Below are positions 19,363 through 28,164 of a stretch of DNA of 64,000 nucleotides, piece by piece (the stretch's first letter is position 1; each line of letters starts with the position of its first letter). Origin of the DNA: Streptomyces mobaraensis NBRC 13819 = DSM 40847 (GTDB taxonomy: Bacteria > Actinomycetota > Actinomycetes > Streptomycetales > Streptomycetaceae); contig NZ_CP072827.1 in the NCBI RefSeq assembly GCF_017916255.1, positions 496,001-560,000 of the forward strand, given 5' to 3'. The position numbers were made by a program, and so were the translations under genes. The notes beneath the pieces are model-generated. The model made no database searches, had not been told where the DNA came from, and saw only the letters and a list, made by a program, of their open reading frames with translations.

Positions 19363-20669
19363 CGGCGCTGCTGATCGGCAACAACCGGGCCGCCGAGATG
19401 ACCGGCGGCCCGGACGGCACCCCGGAGGAGCGGCGGCGGGCGGCCCGGGGCGCCCAACGGCTGCTGTGGTGGGCCCGGGACGGCGACGTCCTGCTCCTCC
19501 CTGAGGCGCCCGACGACGCCTTCGCCGACCACGTCACCGGCCTCACCGGCACCCGCCGGGCCGGCCTCACCGTCGTCACCGCCGCCCTCCCGCCCACCGG
19601 CGCCCTGCCCGACGCGACGGTCGCCGCCGTCCGCGCGGCCCTGGCCGGGCGGACCGTCGACCGGGTGATGCCGGTGTACGCCGACACCGGCGTCACCGGC
19701 CTCGTCCGACGGCTCGGGGCCGAACGGGCGCTGCCCGGCTGGGCCTTCCACGACCAGGGCGGCAGCGCCCTGGTCAACAGCAAGGCCGCCTTCCGCGCGG
19801 TGGCGGCCGGCACCGGGACGCCCGTCGCCGCCGGTACGGTGGCGGGCAGCCCGGACGCGGCGGGCGCCGCCGCGGCGGAGCTGCTCGCCGCCGGGCACCC
19901 CGCCGTCCTCAAGCTCGCCTTCCACTCCGGCGGCCTCGGCAACGAGGTCCTCACCACCGATCCGGCCGTCCGCCCGCTCGGGGCGCACCGCGCCGTCGTC
20001 CTCCCCGGCCCGGACGCCGCCCGGGAGCACACGGCCCGGCACTGGGCCGGGCTGTCGTCGGGCGGGCGGCACCCCGTGGTCGTCGAGCGGTACCACCCCG
20101 AATCCGTCCCCGTGTACGCCGAGTTCGAGGTCCGCGACGCCGGGGTGGTGCTGTCCGGCCACGGCGAGATGCTGATGGACCCGATGCTGGACGGCGAGAC
20201 CGTGCCCGCCGCCCTGCCGCCGGACCTCCTGGACCGGCTGGTCGGGCACGGGCGGCGGCTGTGCGAGGCGTACCGCGCCCTCGGCTACCGGGGGACGCTC
20301 AGCGCCGACGCCATCGTCACCCCCGCGGGGGAACTGCTGTTCACCGAGGCCAACGGCCGGCTCACCGGCTCGTCGCACCTGCACTCCGTGCTCGCGGCGC
20401 GGCTCGTCGGCGAACCCCTGCGGTCCCGGCGGGTGTTCCTGGAGAAGGGCGCCTGGCCGGTCCCCTCCTTCGGCGCGGCCCTCGACGCGCTGGACCGGGC
20501 CGGGCTCGCCTTCGACCCCGCGACGCGCACGGGCGTCGTCCTCGTCGGCGACCGCGTCCCGGTGGACGGCACGGTGGTCCCCTGTGTGATCGCCCCCGAC
20601 CGGCCCGCCGCCCACGCCGTGCGGCGCTCCCTCCCCGTGTTCGCCGCCGAGCCCGCCCCCGCCTCCTGA
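19359..20669 (+). CDS. ktmD: PGM1-like ATP-grasp peptide ligase, KtmD-like
   Basis: 436-residue ATP-grasp ligase. The N-terminal MTALLIGNNRAAEMTGG fits the pre-ATP-grasp domain of PGM1-type peptide ligases from the pheganomycin pathway. The ATP-grasp part includes LVNSKAAFRAVA, PAVLKLAFHSGGLGNEV, VVVERYHPES and the metal-binding DAIVTPAGELLFTEANGRLTGSSH. PGM1 relatives join a guanidino acid to a di- or oligopeptide amine using ATP. An amidinotransferase gene lies directly downstream, which supports that acyl donor. It would attach an amidino-amino acid to the pseudodipeptide. Coupled to ktmC by an ATGA overlap. Confidence 0.8.
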   Translation: MTALLIGNNRAAEMTGGPDGTPEERRRAARGAQRLLWWARDGDVLLLPEAPDDAFADHVTGLTGTRRAGLTVVTAALPPTGALPDATVAAVRAALAGRTVDRVMPVYADTGVTGLVRRLGAERALPGWAFHDQGGSALVNSKAAFRAVAAGTGTPVAAGTVAGSPDAAGAAAAELLAAGHPAVLKLAFHSGGLGNEVLTTDPAVRPLGAHRAVVLPGPDAAREHTARHWAGLSSGGRHPVVVERYHPESVPVYAEFEVRDAGVVLSGHGEMLMDPMLDGETVPAALPPDLLDRLVGHGRRLCEAYRALGYRGTLSADAIVTPAGELLFTEANGRLTGSSHLHSVLAARLVGEPLRSRRVFLEKGAWPVPSFGAALDALDRAGLAFDPATRTGVVLVGDRVPVDGTVVPCVIAPDRPAAHAVRRSLPVFAAEPAPAS

Positions 20670-20683
20670 CGAAAGGCCGCCGC

Positions 20684-21850
20684 ATGTCCCTGAACAGCTA
20701 CGACAGTTGGTCCCCCTTGCGTGAAGTGGTCGTCGGCTCGGCCGAGAACTACTCCTCCCACGAGCGGGAGCTGTCCTTCGACCTGTTCTTCCACGACGAG
20801 ATGCCGTACAGCCGCATGTACTACCCGCGCCACCGGGCGCCGGGCGGGGACGCGTCCGGGGAGGACGGCACCGGCACCGGGGCCCGGCAGAGCCCCATCA
20901 AGAAGCGCTACGTCGAGGAGCTCCAAGAGGACGTCGAGGGGATGGTCGACACCCTCGCCTCCCTCGGCGTCACCGTGCACCGGCCCGCGCCGCTCGCCGA
21001 GCACATCGAGGTGCGCACGCCCACCTTCCGGGCCGCCGTCATCCCGGCCCTCAACGTCCGCGACAACAGCATCGTCCTCGGCGACGAGGTCATCGAGACG
21101 GCCCCTCAGGTGCGCGCCCGCTACTTCGAGACGCAGCTCCTCAAGCCGGTCTTCGCCGACTACTTCCGGCGCGGCGCGCGCTGGACGGTCATGCCCCGGC
21201 CGCTGATGACCGACGCCTCCTTCGACCTGTCCTACGTCACGGCGCACACCGCCCCCGGCGAGCTGATGGAGCCGATCACCGACCCCCGGCCGTCGCCGTA
21301 CGACGTCGGGCACGAGATGATGATCGACGGGGCGCAGTGCCTGCGGCTCGGCCGGGACGTCTTCGTCAACGTCTCCACCGCCAACCACGTCCTCGGCTGC
21401 GACTGGCTGGAGCGCCACCTGGACGGGCGGTTCCGGGTGCACCGGCTGGACTCGCTGTCCGACAGCCACATCGACAGCACCGTGCTGGCGCTCCGCCCCG
21501 GGCTGCTGCTGGTGCGCACCCCGCAGATCGCCGAGCGGCTGCCCAAGCCGCTCCGCTCGTGGGACATGATCTTCCCGCCGGAGCCGGAGGACAACCAGTT
21601 CCCGGTGTACGACGCTGACGACCTCCTCCTGACCAGCCGCTACATCGACCTGAACGTGCTGTCCGTGTCCCCCGACACCGTCCTGGTCAACTCCGCCTGC
21701 CCGGAGCTGATCCGGACGCTGGAGAAGCATCGCTTCACGGTGGTGCCGGTGCGCCACCGCCACCGCCGCCTCTTCGGCGGCGGCCTGCACTGCTTCACCC
21801 TCGACACGGTCCGGGAGGGCTCCGCGCCCGAGGACTACCTGGAGGGCTGA
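20684..21850 (+). CDS. ktmE: Arginine amidinotransferase (AGAT/StrB1 family), KtmE-like
   Basis: 388-residue amidinotransferase that moves the amidino group of arginine to an amine. The fold family is shown by the start WSPLREVVVGSA and by an intact catalytic triad: D215 (MMIDGAQCLRLGRD), H262 (SHIDSTVLALRPG) and the nucleophile C370 (GGGLHCFTLD). An acidic/Gly-rich insert at about 53-70 is likely a surface loop. Relatives act in streptomycin (StrB1), saxitoxin (SxtG) and pheganomycin pathways. Here it would produce an amidino-amino acid used by the neighbouring ATP-grasp ligase. ATG 20684 has GAAAGG upstream, 14 bp after ktmD. Confidence 0.88.
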   Translation: MSLNSYDSWSPLREVVVGSAENYSSHERELSFDLFFHDEMPYSRMYYPRHRAPGGDASGEDGTGTGARQSPIKKRYVEELQEDVEGMVDTLASLGVTVHRPAPLAEHIEVRTPTFRAAVIPALNVRDNSIVLGDEVIETAPQVRARYFETQLLKPVFADYFRRGARWTVMPRPLMTDASFDLSYVTAHTAPGELMEPITDPRPSPYDVGHEMMIDGAQCLRLGRDVFVNVSTANHVLGCDWLERHLDGRFRVHRLDSLSDSHIDSTVLALRPGLLLVRTPQIAERLPKPLRSWDMIFPPEPEDNQFPVYDADDLLLTSRYIDLNVLSVSPDTVLVNSACPELIRTLEKHRFTVVPVRHRHRRLFGGGLHCFTLDTVREGSAPEDYLEG

Positions 21851-21855
21851 GCGGC

Positions 21856-22797
21856 ATGCGGGCTGTGGTGATCCGCCGGTTCGGCGGGCCGGAGGTGCTG
21901 GAGACCGCGGAGCTCCCGGAACCGGTCGCCGGTGCGGGCGAGTCCGTCGTCGACGTGGTGCTGGCGGGCGTCAACTTCGGGGACCTGGAGGTGCGGGCGG
22001 GGACCTACCGGCCGCCGCGGCTGCCCGCGGTCCTCGGCGCGGAGATCGTCGGCGTCCGCCGACGGGACGGCCGGCGGGTGGCCGCGCTGCTGCGCGACGG
22101 GGGCGGCTACGCGGAGGTGGCCGTCGCCCGGGACGCGTACACCGTGGAACTCCCCGACGACATCGACGACCTGGCGGGCGCCGCCCTGGTCGAGCAGGGC
22201 TGCACGGCGTACGCCGCCCTGGTCACGGCCGGCCGGCTGCGGCCGGGGGAACGGGTCGCGGTCGCCTCCGCCGCGGGCGGGGTCGGACACCTGGCCGTGC
22301 AACTGGCGCGCGCCCTCGGGGCGTCCGCGGTCGCCGGGACGGCCTCGACCGCGGCCAAGCGGCAGTTCGTCCGGGAGCTCGGCGCGGACCACGCGGCCGA
22401 GGGCCCCGAGGCGCTGCCGGCGCTGTTCCCCGACGGCGTGGACCTCTACCTGGACTCCCTGGGCGGCCCGCGCGTCGAGGCCGCGCTCGCCGCGCTGGCC
22501 CCCTTCGGCCGGCTGGTCTCCATCGGCCACCGCGAGGAGCCGGCCGTCGTCGCGGTGGACGCGCTCACCCGGCGCTCGCTCGGCGTGGTGACGCTGTGGA
22601 TGCGGCAGGTCCTGGAAGCGGACGGGCTGTTCGCGGAGGTGGCCGGCCGGGTCCTCGCGCTCGCCGGCGAGGGCCGACTGGTCCCGCACGTCGACCGGGT
22701 CGTCCCGCTGGACGGCGTCGGCGGCGCGCACGAGGCCGTCGCCGCCCGGGCGACGACCGGCAAAGTGCTGGTGGACGTCCGGGCGGCGGGGTGTTGA
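21856..22797 (+). CDS. ktmF: MDR-family NAD(P)H-dependent enoyl reductase, KtmF-like
   Basis: 313-residue medium-chain reductase of the quinone-oxidoreductase type. GroES-like domain: LAGVNFGDLEVRAGTYRPPRLPAVLGAE. NAD(P)-binding motif: ASAAGGVGHLAVQLARALGA (about 136-157). No structural-zinc cysteine cluster is seen, so it is the zinc-independent branch that reduces conjugated double bonds. In this operon it would reduce the enoyl-CoA made by the MaoC enzyme before the oxoamine synthase step. It starts 5 bp after the amidinotransferase stop and is the last gene of the tight operon. Confidence 0.8.
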   Translation: MRAVVIRRFGGPEVLETAELPEPVAGAGESVVDVVLAGVNFGDLEVRAGTYRPPRLPAVLGAEIVGVRRRDGRRVAALLRDGGGYAEVAVARDAYTVELPDDIDDLAGAALVEQGCTAYAALVTAGRLRPGERVAVASAAGGVGHLAVQLARALGASAVAGTASTAAKRQFVRELGADHAAEGPEALPALFPDGVDLYLDSLGGPRVEAALAALAPFGRLVSIGHREEPAVVAVDALTRRSLGVVTLWMRQVLEADGLFAEVAGRVLALAGEGRLVPHVDRVVPLDGVGGAHEAVAARATTGKVLVDVRAAGC

Positions 22798-22885
22798 CCC
22801 GGGGATTGTGCCGGGGACGGCGGCTGGATAAGGTCCCGTCGGGCCCGCGACAGGGCCGTTGCTGGCACGCGGTGGCAGGTGGGGA

Positions 22886-23311
22886 ATGTCTGTGGTCACG
22901 GGTAAGATAATCCGCTTCGACGAATTCCGGGGGTACGGGTTCGTCGCCCCGGACACCGGCGGCGAGGATGTGTTCGTCCACGTCAACGACGTCCAGGCGG
23001 ACAAGCGCCTGATCGTCCCCGGTGCTTTCGTCGAGTTCTCCGTGGAGGAGGGCGAGCGGGGCCTCAAGGCGTCCCACGTGCGTCTGCTGGACCGGGCGTC
23101 CGGCCGGCCGGCCGAGGTCCCGGCGGAGGGCTACGTCCCCGGCCCGTCGGGCGACGACGGCGACTGCGACGTGCTGTCCGCCAAGGAGTTCACGGACGAG
23201 GTCACCGAACTCCTCCTCTCCGCGGCTCCCACCATGACCGCGGAACAGATCCTCCTCGTCCGCCAGCGCCTCGTCCGCCTGGCCGCCAACCACGGCTGGG
23301 TCGAGGCATAG
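22886..23311 (+). CDS. Cold-shock-domain protein with C-terminal extension
   Basis: 141-residue protein. Residues 1-65 form a cold-shock (OB-fold) domain with GKIIRFDEFRGYGFVAPD (RNP1-like) and EDVFVHVND (RNP2-like), so it should bind single-stranded nucleic acid. A linker and a helical C-terminal part (LSAKEFTDEVTELLL... AEQILLVRQRLVRLAANHG) make it twice the size of CspA. The ATG follows GGTGGGGA. It is 88 bp after the operon and on the same strand, so it could be read through from it, but the function looks unrelated. A 12-bp hairpin follows. Confidence 0.8.
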   Translation: MSVVTGKIIRFDEFRGYGFVAPDTGGEDVFVHVNDVQADKRLIVPGAFVEFSVEEGERGLKASHVRLLDRASGRPAEVPAEGYVPGPSGDDGDCDVLSAKEFTDEVTELLLSAAPTMTAEQILLVRQRLVRLAANHGWVEA

Positions 23312-23320
23312 ACATCAGGC

Positions 23321-23350
23321 GGGGCGCCGCGCTCCCGGGCGCGGCGCCCC
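23321..23350 (+). terminator. Hairpin after the cold-shock gene
   Basis: Perfect 12-bp stem GGGGCGCCGCGC/GCGCGGCGCCCC with a 6-nt loop, 9 bp after the cold-shock stop codon and 25 bp before the next open frame. It is a likely terminator or attenuator. Confidence 0.65.
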
Positions 23351-23375
23351 GGAACGAACGGAAAGGACCGGCACC

Positions 23376-23615
23376 ATCGGTTCCGCGCACTACACCGTCA
23401 CCGCCTACCCGAAGCACTCCGACTTCCCCGCGAGCGAGACGGAACTGACGGACGCCGACCCGGCTTTCCTCGCCGGGCTGTTCGGGATCCCGGTCGAGCG
23501 GTTCGTGGACGTCTACCCCATGGACGCCGGGCACATGGCGGTGCTGGAACGGACGGCCGGTCTGGCCTTCGACCCGGCCGCGTACGACTACTTCCTCGAG
23601 GTCACGGCCGGCTGA
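23376..23615 (+). CDS. Small conserved-looking protein, 79 aa, apparent ATC start codon
   Basis: An open frame with strong coding character (nearly all third positions G/C) reads GSAHYTVTAYPKHSDFPA near its start and ends DYFLEVTAG. No ATG, GTG, TTG or CTG occurs in frame between the upstream stop and the coding part. The codon at 23376 is ATC, placed 9 nt after GGAAAGG, an ideal ribosome-site spacing. Either the gene uses a rare ATC start or a point change or sequencing error altered an ATG. The product is a small soluble protein; a similarity to a DUF7683-type family is suspected but unconfirmed. It is convergent with the monooxygenase gene. Confidence 0.6.
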   Translation: MGSAHYTVTAYPKHSDFPASETELTDADPAFLAGLFGIPVERFVDVYPMDAGHMAVLERTAGLAFDPAAYDYFLEVTAG

Positions 23616-23637
23616 CAGCGGACGGGCGGCCGCCCGC

Positions 23638-24837
23638 TCACCCCCGCGCCGGCGTCGTGAGCGCGCCCAGCGGGTCGTGTCCGTGGATCCACGCCAGCCG
23701 GTCCGGGAGCGTGGTGAGGTTCGCGTCGCGGGCGGTGGCCTGGGGGCCGTCGGGGAGGTGGAGGCAGGTGGCGTTCTGCCGGGAGCCGGCCTGGATGGCG
23801 CGGGTTCTGGGGCGGCGCGTCCGTTCGTAGCGGCGCAGGGCGGCGGGGACGTCGGTGGGCGCGGCGTCGGCGAGCAGCGCGGCGAGGACGGCCGCGTCCT
23901 CCAGCGCCTGGTTCGCCCCCTGCCCGTGGTGCGGCAGCATGGGGTGCGCCGCGTCGCCGAGCAGGGTCACCCGGCCGCGGGTCCAGGACCGCCGGGGCTC
24001 GCGGTCGTACAGCGCCCAGCGGCCGGGGCGGTCGACGGCGGCCAGCAGGCCGGTCAGGGCCGGGTGCCAGCCGTCGAACGCGGCCAGCAGGTCGGCCGTC
24101 CGGCCTTCCGTGACCCAGGACTCGACGGTCCAGGCGGGGTCCGGGACGACGGCCAGGAGATTGAGCAGCCGCCCGCCCGCGACCGGGTACACCACCACGT
24201 GCCGGCCCGGTCCGACCCACAGCCACAGGACGGGGTCGGCGAGTTCGGGCAGATCCGGCAGCCGGTCGAGGGGGACGAGGGCGCGGTAGCCGCTGGTGCC
24301 GGAGAAGACCGCCTCGTCGGGGCCGAAGACCGCGTCCCGGACGGCGGAGTGGATGCCGTCCGCGCCGACCACCGCGTCCGCCTCGGCCGCCGAGCCGTCG
24401 GCGAAGCGGACGACGGCGCCGTCGGGGGTCTGCTCCACGCCGGTGCAGCGGGCGCCGAAGCGCACCGGTATCCCGTCGGCGGCGGCGAGCAGCGCGTCCT
24501 GCAGGGCGGAGCGTTCGAGGTGCCAGAAGGGGGCGCCGAACCGCCGCTCGTAGCCGTCGCCGACGCCGAGCCCGGCCACCGTCCGGCCCGTGCGCCAGTG
24601 CCGGAAGTCGACGCGCGACGGGGCGACGGCCGTCGCCGCGAGCCGCCGGTCGACGTCCAGGGAGCGCAGTACGCGGTGGCCGTTGGCGCCGATGGCGACG
24701 CCCGCGCCGGTGGCCGTCGGCTCCGCCGCCTGTTCGTGCACGACGGCGTCGAGTCCGCTCCGGCGCAGCGCGACGGCGGCGGCCAGTCCACCGATGCCCC
24801 CGCCGACGACCGCGATGGTGGGCCGTCTTCCGGCCAT
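23638..24837 (-). CDS. FAD-dependent aromatic monooxygenase (salicylate hydroxylase-like)
   Basis: 399-residue class A flavoprotein hydroxylase. FAD-binding motifs in order: GGGIGGLAAAVALRRSGLD with an acidic end (about 11-30), the DG motif VVGADGIHSAVRD, and the GD motif VTLLGDAAHPMLPHHGQGANQALEDA. No membrane or signal segment. It uses NAD(P)H and O2 to hydroxylate a ring; the substrate cannot be read from sequence. ATG 24837 follows GGGAG. Divergent from the MFS gene, which may export or import the same compound. Confidence 0.83.
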   Translation of the reverse strand: MAGRRPTIAVVGGGIGGLAAAVALRRSGLDAVVHEQAAEPTATGAGVAIGANGHRVLRSLDVDRRLAATAVAPSRVDFRHWRTGRTVAGLGVGDGYERRFGAPFWHLERSALQDALLAAADGIPVRFGARCTGVEQTPDGAVVRFADGSAAEADAVVGADGIHSAVRDAVFGPDEAVFSGTSGYRALVPLDRLPDLPELADPVLWLWVGPGRHVVVYPVAGGRLLNLLAVVPDPAWTVESWVTEGRTADLLAAFDGWHPALTGLLAAVDRPGRWALYDREPRRSWTRGRVTLLGDAAHPMLPHHGQGANQALEDAAVLAALLADAAPTDVPAALRRYERTRRPRTRAIQAGSRQNATCLHLPDGPQATARDANLTTLPDRLAWIHGHDPLGALTTPARG

Positions 24838-25039
24838 GGTCCGCTCCCTCCCGCCCGGCGGTCCGGTCCGCGGTCCGCCCGGACGCCGAGCCTACCCACG
24901 GGTCGACGGGCCGCGCACGGGTTCGGTTCCGGACGATCAGCCGACCCTGCGCGGGAGGTGGCCGCGAGTGGCGGGTTTCCGACAGGAGTTGGCATATTAT
25001 CGGAAGCGGGACGCGCGAGGGAGCCGTCACGATCGGGGG

Positions 25040-26269
25040 GTGCCGAAGAACCGATCCCTCACCTTCCGCGACCGCCCGATCCTGCTGCTGTCCACGGGGC
25101 ACGCCTGCGTGGACGTCTACCAGGGGGCCGTCGCCGCCCTGGTCCCGTTCTTCGTCTCGGAGCGGGCCTACACCTACGCCGCCGCCTCGGGAATCGTGCT
25201 GGCCGCCTCCCTGCTGTCGTCCGTGGTGCAGCCGCTGTTCGGGGCGCTCACCGACCGGTGGGCCATGCCGTGGCTGCTGCCGGTGAGCACCCTGCTGGCC
25301 GGGGCGGGCGTCGCCCTCAGCGGCCTGGGCGGCTCGTACGCCCTGACCCTGGCAGTCGTCGCCGTGTCCGGGATCGGCGTGGCCGCCTACCACCCCGAGT
25401 CCGCGCGGGTGGCGCGCCGGGCGAGCCGGGGCAGCCATGTGGCGATGGGCTGGTTCTCCCTCGGCGGCAACCTCGGTTTCGCCGCGGCCCCGCTGCTGGT
25501 CTCCGCCGTCGTCGCCACCGGCGGCCTGCGCGCGACGCCGCTGCTGGCGCTCCCGGCCGTCGCGGGCGCGGCCCTGTGCGCCGCCGCGCTGCGCATGGCC
25601 CGCGCGCCGGGGGACGCGCCGGGCGCCCGGGCCGCGTCCCGCGCGGCCGGCCGGGACGACTGGGCGTCGTTCCGCCGGCTGACCGGCGCCATCATGTGCC
25701 GTTCGGTCGTCTTCGTCGGCCTGAGCGCCTTCGTCTCGCTGCACGTCCGCCAGCGCACCGGCTGGGGGCAACTGGCCGGTACGGCGGCCCTGTTCGTGCT
25801 CTATCTCGGCGGCGCGGTGGGCACGGTGGCGGGCGGGAGGCTGGCCGGGCGGTACGGGCGGACGACGGTCGTCCGCTGGTCGTACGCCCTGGCGGTGCCG
25901 GCGGTCGCGGGCGTCGTCCTCGTCCCCGGCCCGGCGCTCTACCTGTTCGTGGCCCTGACCTCGGCCGCGCTGTACGTCCCGTTCTCCCTGCACGTCACGC
26001 TCGGCCAGGACTACCTGCCGCGCCGGGTGGGCACCGCGAGCGGCGTCACCCTCGGCCTGGCGGTCAGCGTCGGTGGCGTCGCGAGCCCGCTGATCGGGGC
26101 CCTCGCCGACGTCACGTCGCTGCGGGTCGCCCTCGCGCCGCTGATCGCGCTGCCCGCCGTCGGCTGGCTGCTGCTGCGCCCGCTGCGCGAGCCCGGCGCG
26201 CCGGGGGCGCCCCGCGTGCCCGGCGCGGCGCCGGCGGCCGATGCCCCGAGCGCGCCCCGGGAGGTGTGA
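25040..26269 (+). CDS. MFS transporter, fosmidomycin-resistance (Fsr)-like
   Basis: 409-residue membrane protein with about 12 helices. The first helix region [20 protein letters not shown] and the following [16 protein letters not shown] match the Fsr-type branch of the major facilitator superfamily (proton-driven efflux). A central cytoplasmic loop (about 190-215) separates two six-helix halves. The GTG at 25040 follows a G-run; the start is the best in frame but its ribosome site is not classical. A promoter-like TTGGCATATTAT lies at 24990-25001. Substrate unknown. It may be an exporter for a local product. Confidence 0.78.
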   Translation: MPKNRSLTFRDRPILLLSTGHACVDVYQGAVAALVPFFVSERAYTYAAASGIVLAASLLSSVVQPLFGALTDRWAMPWLLPVSTLLAGAGVALSGLGGSYALTLAVVAVSGIGVAAYHPESARVARRASRGSHVAMGWFSLGGNLGFAAAPLLVSAVVATGGLRATPLLALPAVAGAALCAAALRMARAPGDAPGARAASRAAGRDDWASFRRLTGAIMCRSVVFVGLSAFVSLHVRQRTGWGQLAGTAALFVLYLGGAVGTVAGGRLAGRYGRTTVVRWSYALAVPAVAGVVLVPGPALYLFVALTSAALYVPFSLHVTLGQDYLPRRVGTASGVTLGLAVSVGGVASPLIGALADVTSLRVALAPLIALPAVGWLLLRPLREPGAPGAPRVPGAAPAADAPSAPREV

Positions 26270-26345
26270 GCCGCGTCGTTGGACGCCGGGCGCCGTGGTG
26301 CGCGAGAGTGGTCCGAGACGTAATGATCAAGGAAGGGACAGTGCC

Positions 26346-27431
26346 GTGGCACAGGAAGTCCGGGGCGTGGTGGCGCCGGGGAAGAACCAGCCGGTGCGGG
26401 TCGAGACCATCGTGGTGCCGGACCCGGGACCCGGCGAGGCCGTGGTGAAGGTCCAGGCGTGCGGCGTCTGCCACACCGACCTGCACTACAAGCAGGGCGG
26501 CATCAACGACGACTTCCCGTTCCTGCTGGGCCACGAGGCGGCCGGCGTGGTCGAGGCGGTCGGCGAGGGCGTGACCGAGGTCGCGCCCGGCGACTTCGTC
26601 GTCCTCAACTGGCGCGCCGTCTGCGGCCAGTGCCGGGCCTGTCTGCGCGGCCGCCCGCAGTACTGCTTCGCCACCCACAACGCCCGGCAGAAGATGACCC
26701 TGACCGACGGCACCGAGCTGACGCCCGCCCTGGGCATCGGCGCGTTCGCGGAGAAGACGCTGGTCGCCGCCGGCCAGTGCACCAAGGTCGACCCCGAGGT
26801 CTCCCCCGCCGTCGCCGGGCTGCTCGGCTGCGGCGTGATGGCGGGCATCGGTGCCGCCATCAACACCGGCGGGGTGAGCCGCGGCGACTCGGTGGCCGTC
26901 ATCGGCTGCGGCGGCGTCGGCGACGCGGCCGTCGCCGGCTCGCGGCTCGCGGGCGCGGCCCGGATCATCGCCGTCGACATCGACGACCGCAAGCTGGAGA
27001 CGGCCCGGCGGATGGGCGCCACCCACACGGTGAACTCGCGGACCACCGACCCGGTCGAGGCGATCCGCGAGCTGACCGGCGGCTTCGGCGCCGACGTCGT
27101 CATCGAGGCGGTCGGCCGCCCGGAGACGTACGAGCAGGCGTTCTACGCCCGCGACCTGGCCGGCACCGTCGTCCTGGTCGGCGTCCCCACCCCCGACATG
27201 CGCATCGACCTGCCGCTGCTCGACGTCTTCGGCCGCGGCGGCGCCCTGAAGTCCTCCTGGTACGGCGACTGCCTGCCGTCCCGCGACTTCCCCATGCTCG
27301 TCGACCTGCACCTCCAGGGCCGGCTGGACCTGGCGGCGTTCGTCACCGAGACCATCGGCCTGGGCGACGTCGAGGCGGCCTTCGACCGGATGCACCAGGG
27401 CGACGTGCTGCGCTCGGTGGTGGTGTTCTGA
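26346..27431 (+). CDS. mscR: S-(hydroxymethyl)mycothiol dehydrogenase
   Basis: 361-residue zinc-dependent alcohol dehydrogenase that oxidises the formaldehyde-mycothiol adduct to S-formylmycothiol with NAD. Start [18 protein letters not shown] at GTG 26346. Catalytic zinc motif [11 protein letters not shown] (Cys, His) with GHEAAGVVE; structural zinc Cys cluster [15 protein letters not shown]. Cofactor motif [14 protein letters not shown] with acidic D in AVDIDD. Full length for the MscR family. Its stop overlaps the start of the MBL hydrolase by 1 bp (TGATG), so the two form a detoxification operon. Confidence 0.92.
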   Translation: MAQEVRGVVAPGKNQPVRVETIVVPDPGPGEAVVKVQACGVCHTDLHYKQGGINDDFPFLLGHEAAGVVEAVGEGVTEVAPGDFVVLNWRAVCGQCRACLRGRPQYCFATHNARQKMTLTDGTELTPALGIGAFAEKTLVAAGQCTKVDPEVSPAVAGLLGCGVMAGIGAAINTGGVSRGDSVAVIGCGGVGDAAVAGSRLAGAARIIAVDIDDRKLETARRMGATHTVNSRTTDPVEAIRELTGGFGADVVIEAVGRPETYEQAFYARDLAGTVVLVGVPTPDMRIDLPLLDVFGRGGALKSSWYGDCLPSRDFPMLVDLHLQGRLDLAAFVTETIGLGDVEAAFDRMHQGDVLRSVVVF

Positions 27432-28060
27432 TGCCGGCCCGGATCGACCACCTCGTCACCTCGGGCACGTTCTCCCTCGACGGGGGCACGTGGGAGGTCG
27501 ACAACAACGTCTGGATCGTGGGCGACGACCACGAGGCGATCGTCATCGACGCGGCGCACGACCCGGACGCCGTCGCCGAGGCGCTCGGCGACCGCCGGCT
27601 GCTGGCCGTCGTCTGCACCCACGCGCACGACGACCACGTCAACGCGGCACCGGCGCTGGCCGACCGCACCGGCGCCCCGGTCCTGCTCCACCCCGACGAC
27701 CGGCCCCTGTGGGACCGCACCCACCCGGACCGCGCACCGGACGGCGAGTTGGCGGACGGGCAGGTGCTGCGGGTGGCCGGCACGGAGCTCACCGTGCTGC
27801 ACACGCCGGGGCACGCGCCGGGCGCCGTCTGCTTGCACGCCCCGGAGCTGAACACGGTGTTCACCGGGGACACCCTCTTCCAGGGCGGCCCGGGCGCCAC
27901 CGGCCGGTCGTTCTCCGACTTCCCGACCATCGTCGCGTCGATCCGCGGCCGGCTGCTGACCCTCGACGGCGACACGGTCGTCCGGACGGGCCACGGCGAC
28001 ACGACGACGATCGGCGCGGAGGCCCCGCACCTGGAGGAGTGGATCGCCCGCGGCCACTGA
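27431..28060 (+). CDS. MBL-fold hydrolase, probable S-formylmycothiol hydrolase partner of MscR
   Basis: 209-residue metallo-beta-lactamase-fold hydrolase. Metal motif THAHDDH, then HTPGHAPGAVCL, FTGDTLF and a late TGHGD, giving the glyoxalase-II-like binuclear site. It is directly coupled to mscR, as in many Actinobacteria. The pairing suggests that it cleaves S-formylmycothiol (or a related mycothiol thioester) to formate and mycothiol, completing formaldehyde oxidation. The activity is inferred from the family and neighbour, not from a diagnostic residue. Confidence 0.82.
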   Translation: MPARIDHLVTSGTFSLDGGTWEVDNNVWIVGDDHEAIVIDAAHDPDAVAEALGDRRLLAVVCTHAHDDHVNAAPALADRTGAPVLLHPDDRPLWDRTHPDRAPDGELADGQVLRVAGTELTVLHTPGHAPGAVCLHAPELNTVFTGDTLFQGGPGATGRSFSDFPTIVASIRGRLLTLDGDTVVRTGHGDTTTIGAEAPHLEEWIARGH

Positions 28061-28164
28061 GCCGCGGAAGACTTCGGGCACGCGCCGGCCGGTGACCGGA
28101 CCGGTCGGCGCGCCTAGGATCGCAAGCGTCGCGGGGCGCGCCCGCGGGAACGGGGGAAGGATCC

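Noticed and set aside
20684..21850. Acidic/Gly-rich insert in the amidinotransferase as a frameshift
   Set aside because: The frame is continuous with normal codon bias on both sides and the catalytic triad is intact, so it is a loop insertion.
16583..22797. Idea that the PLP enzyme plus amidinotransferase is a saxitoxin-like pathway
   Set aside because: SxtA4/SxtG logic is similar, but the aldolase, MaoC, PGM1-like ligase and reductase fit the six-gene ketomemicin set much better, and no polyketide SxtA domains or other sxt genes are present.
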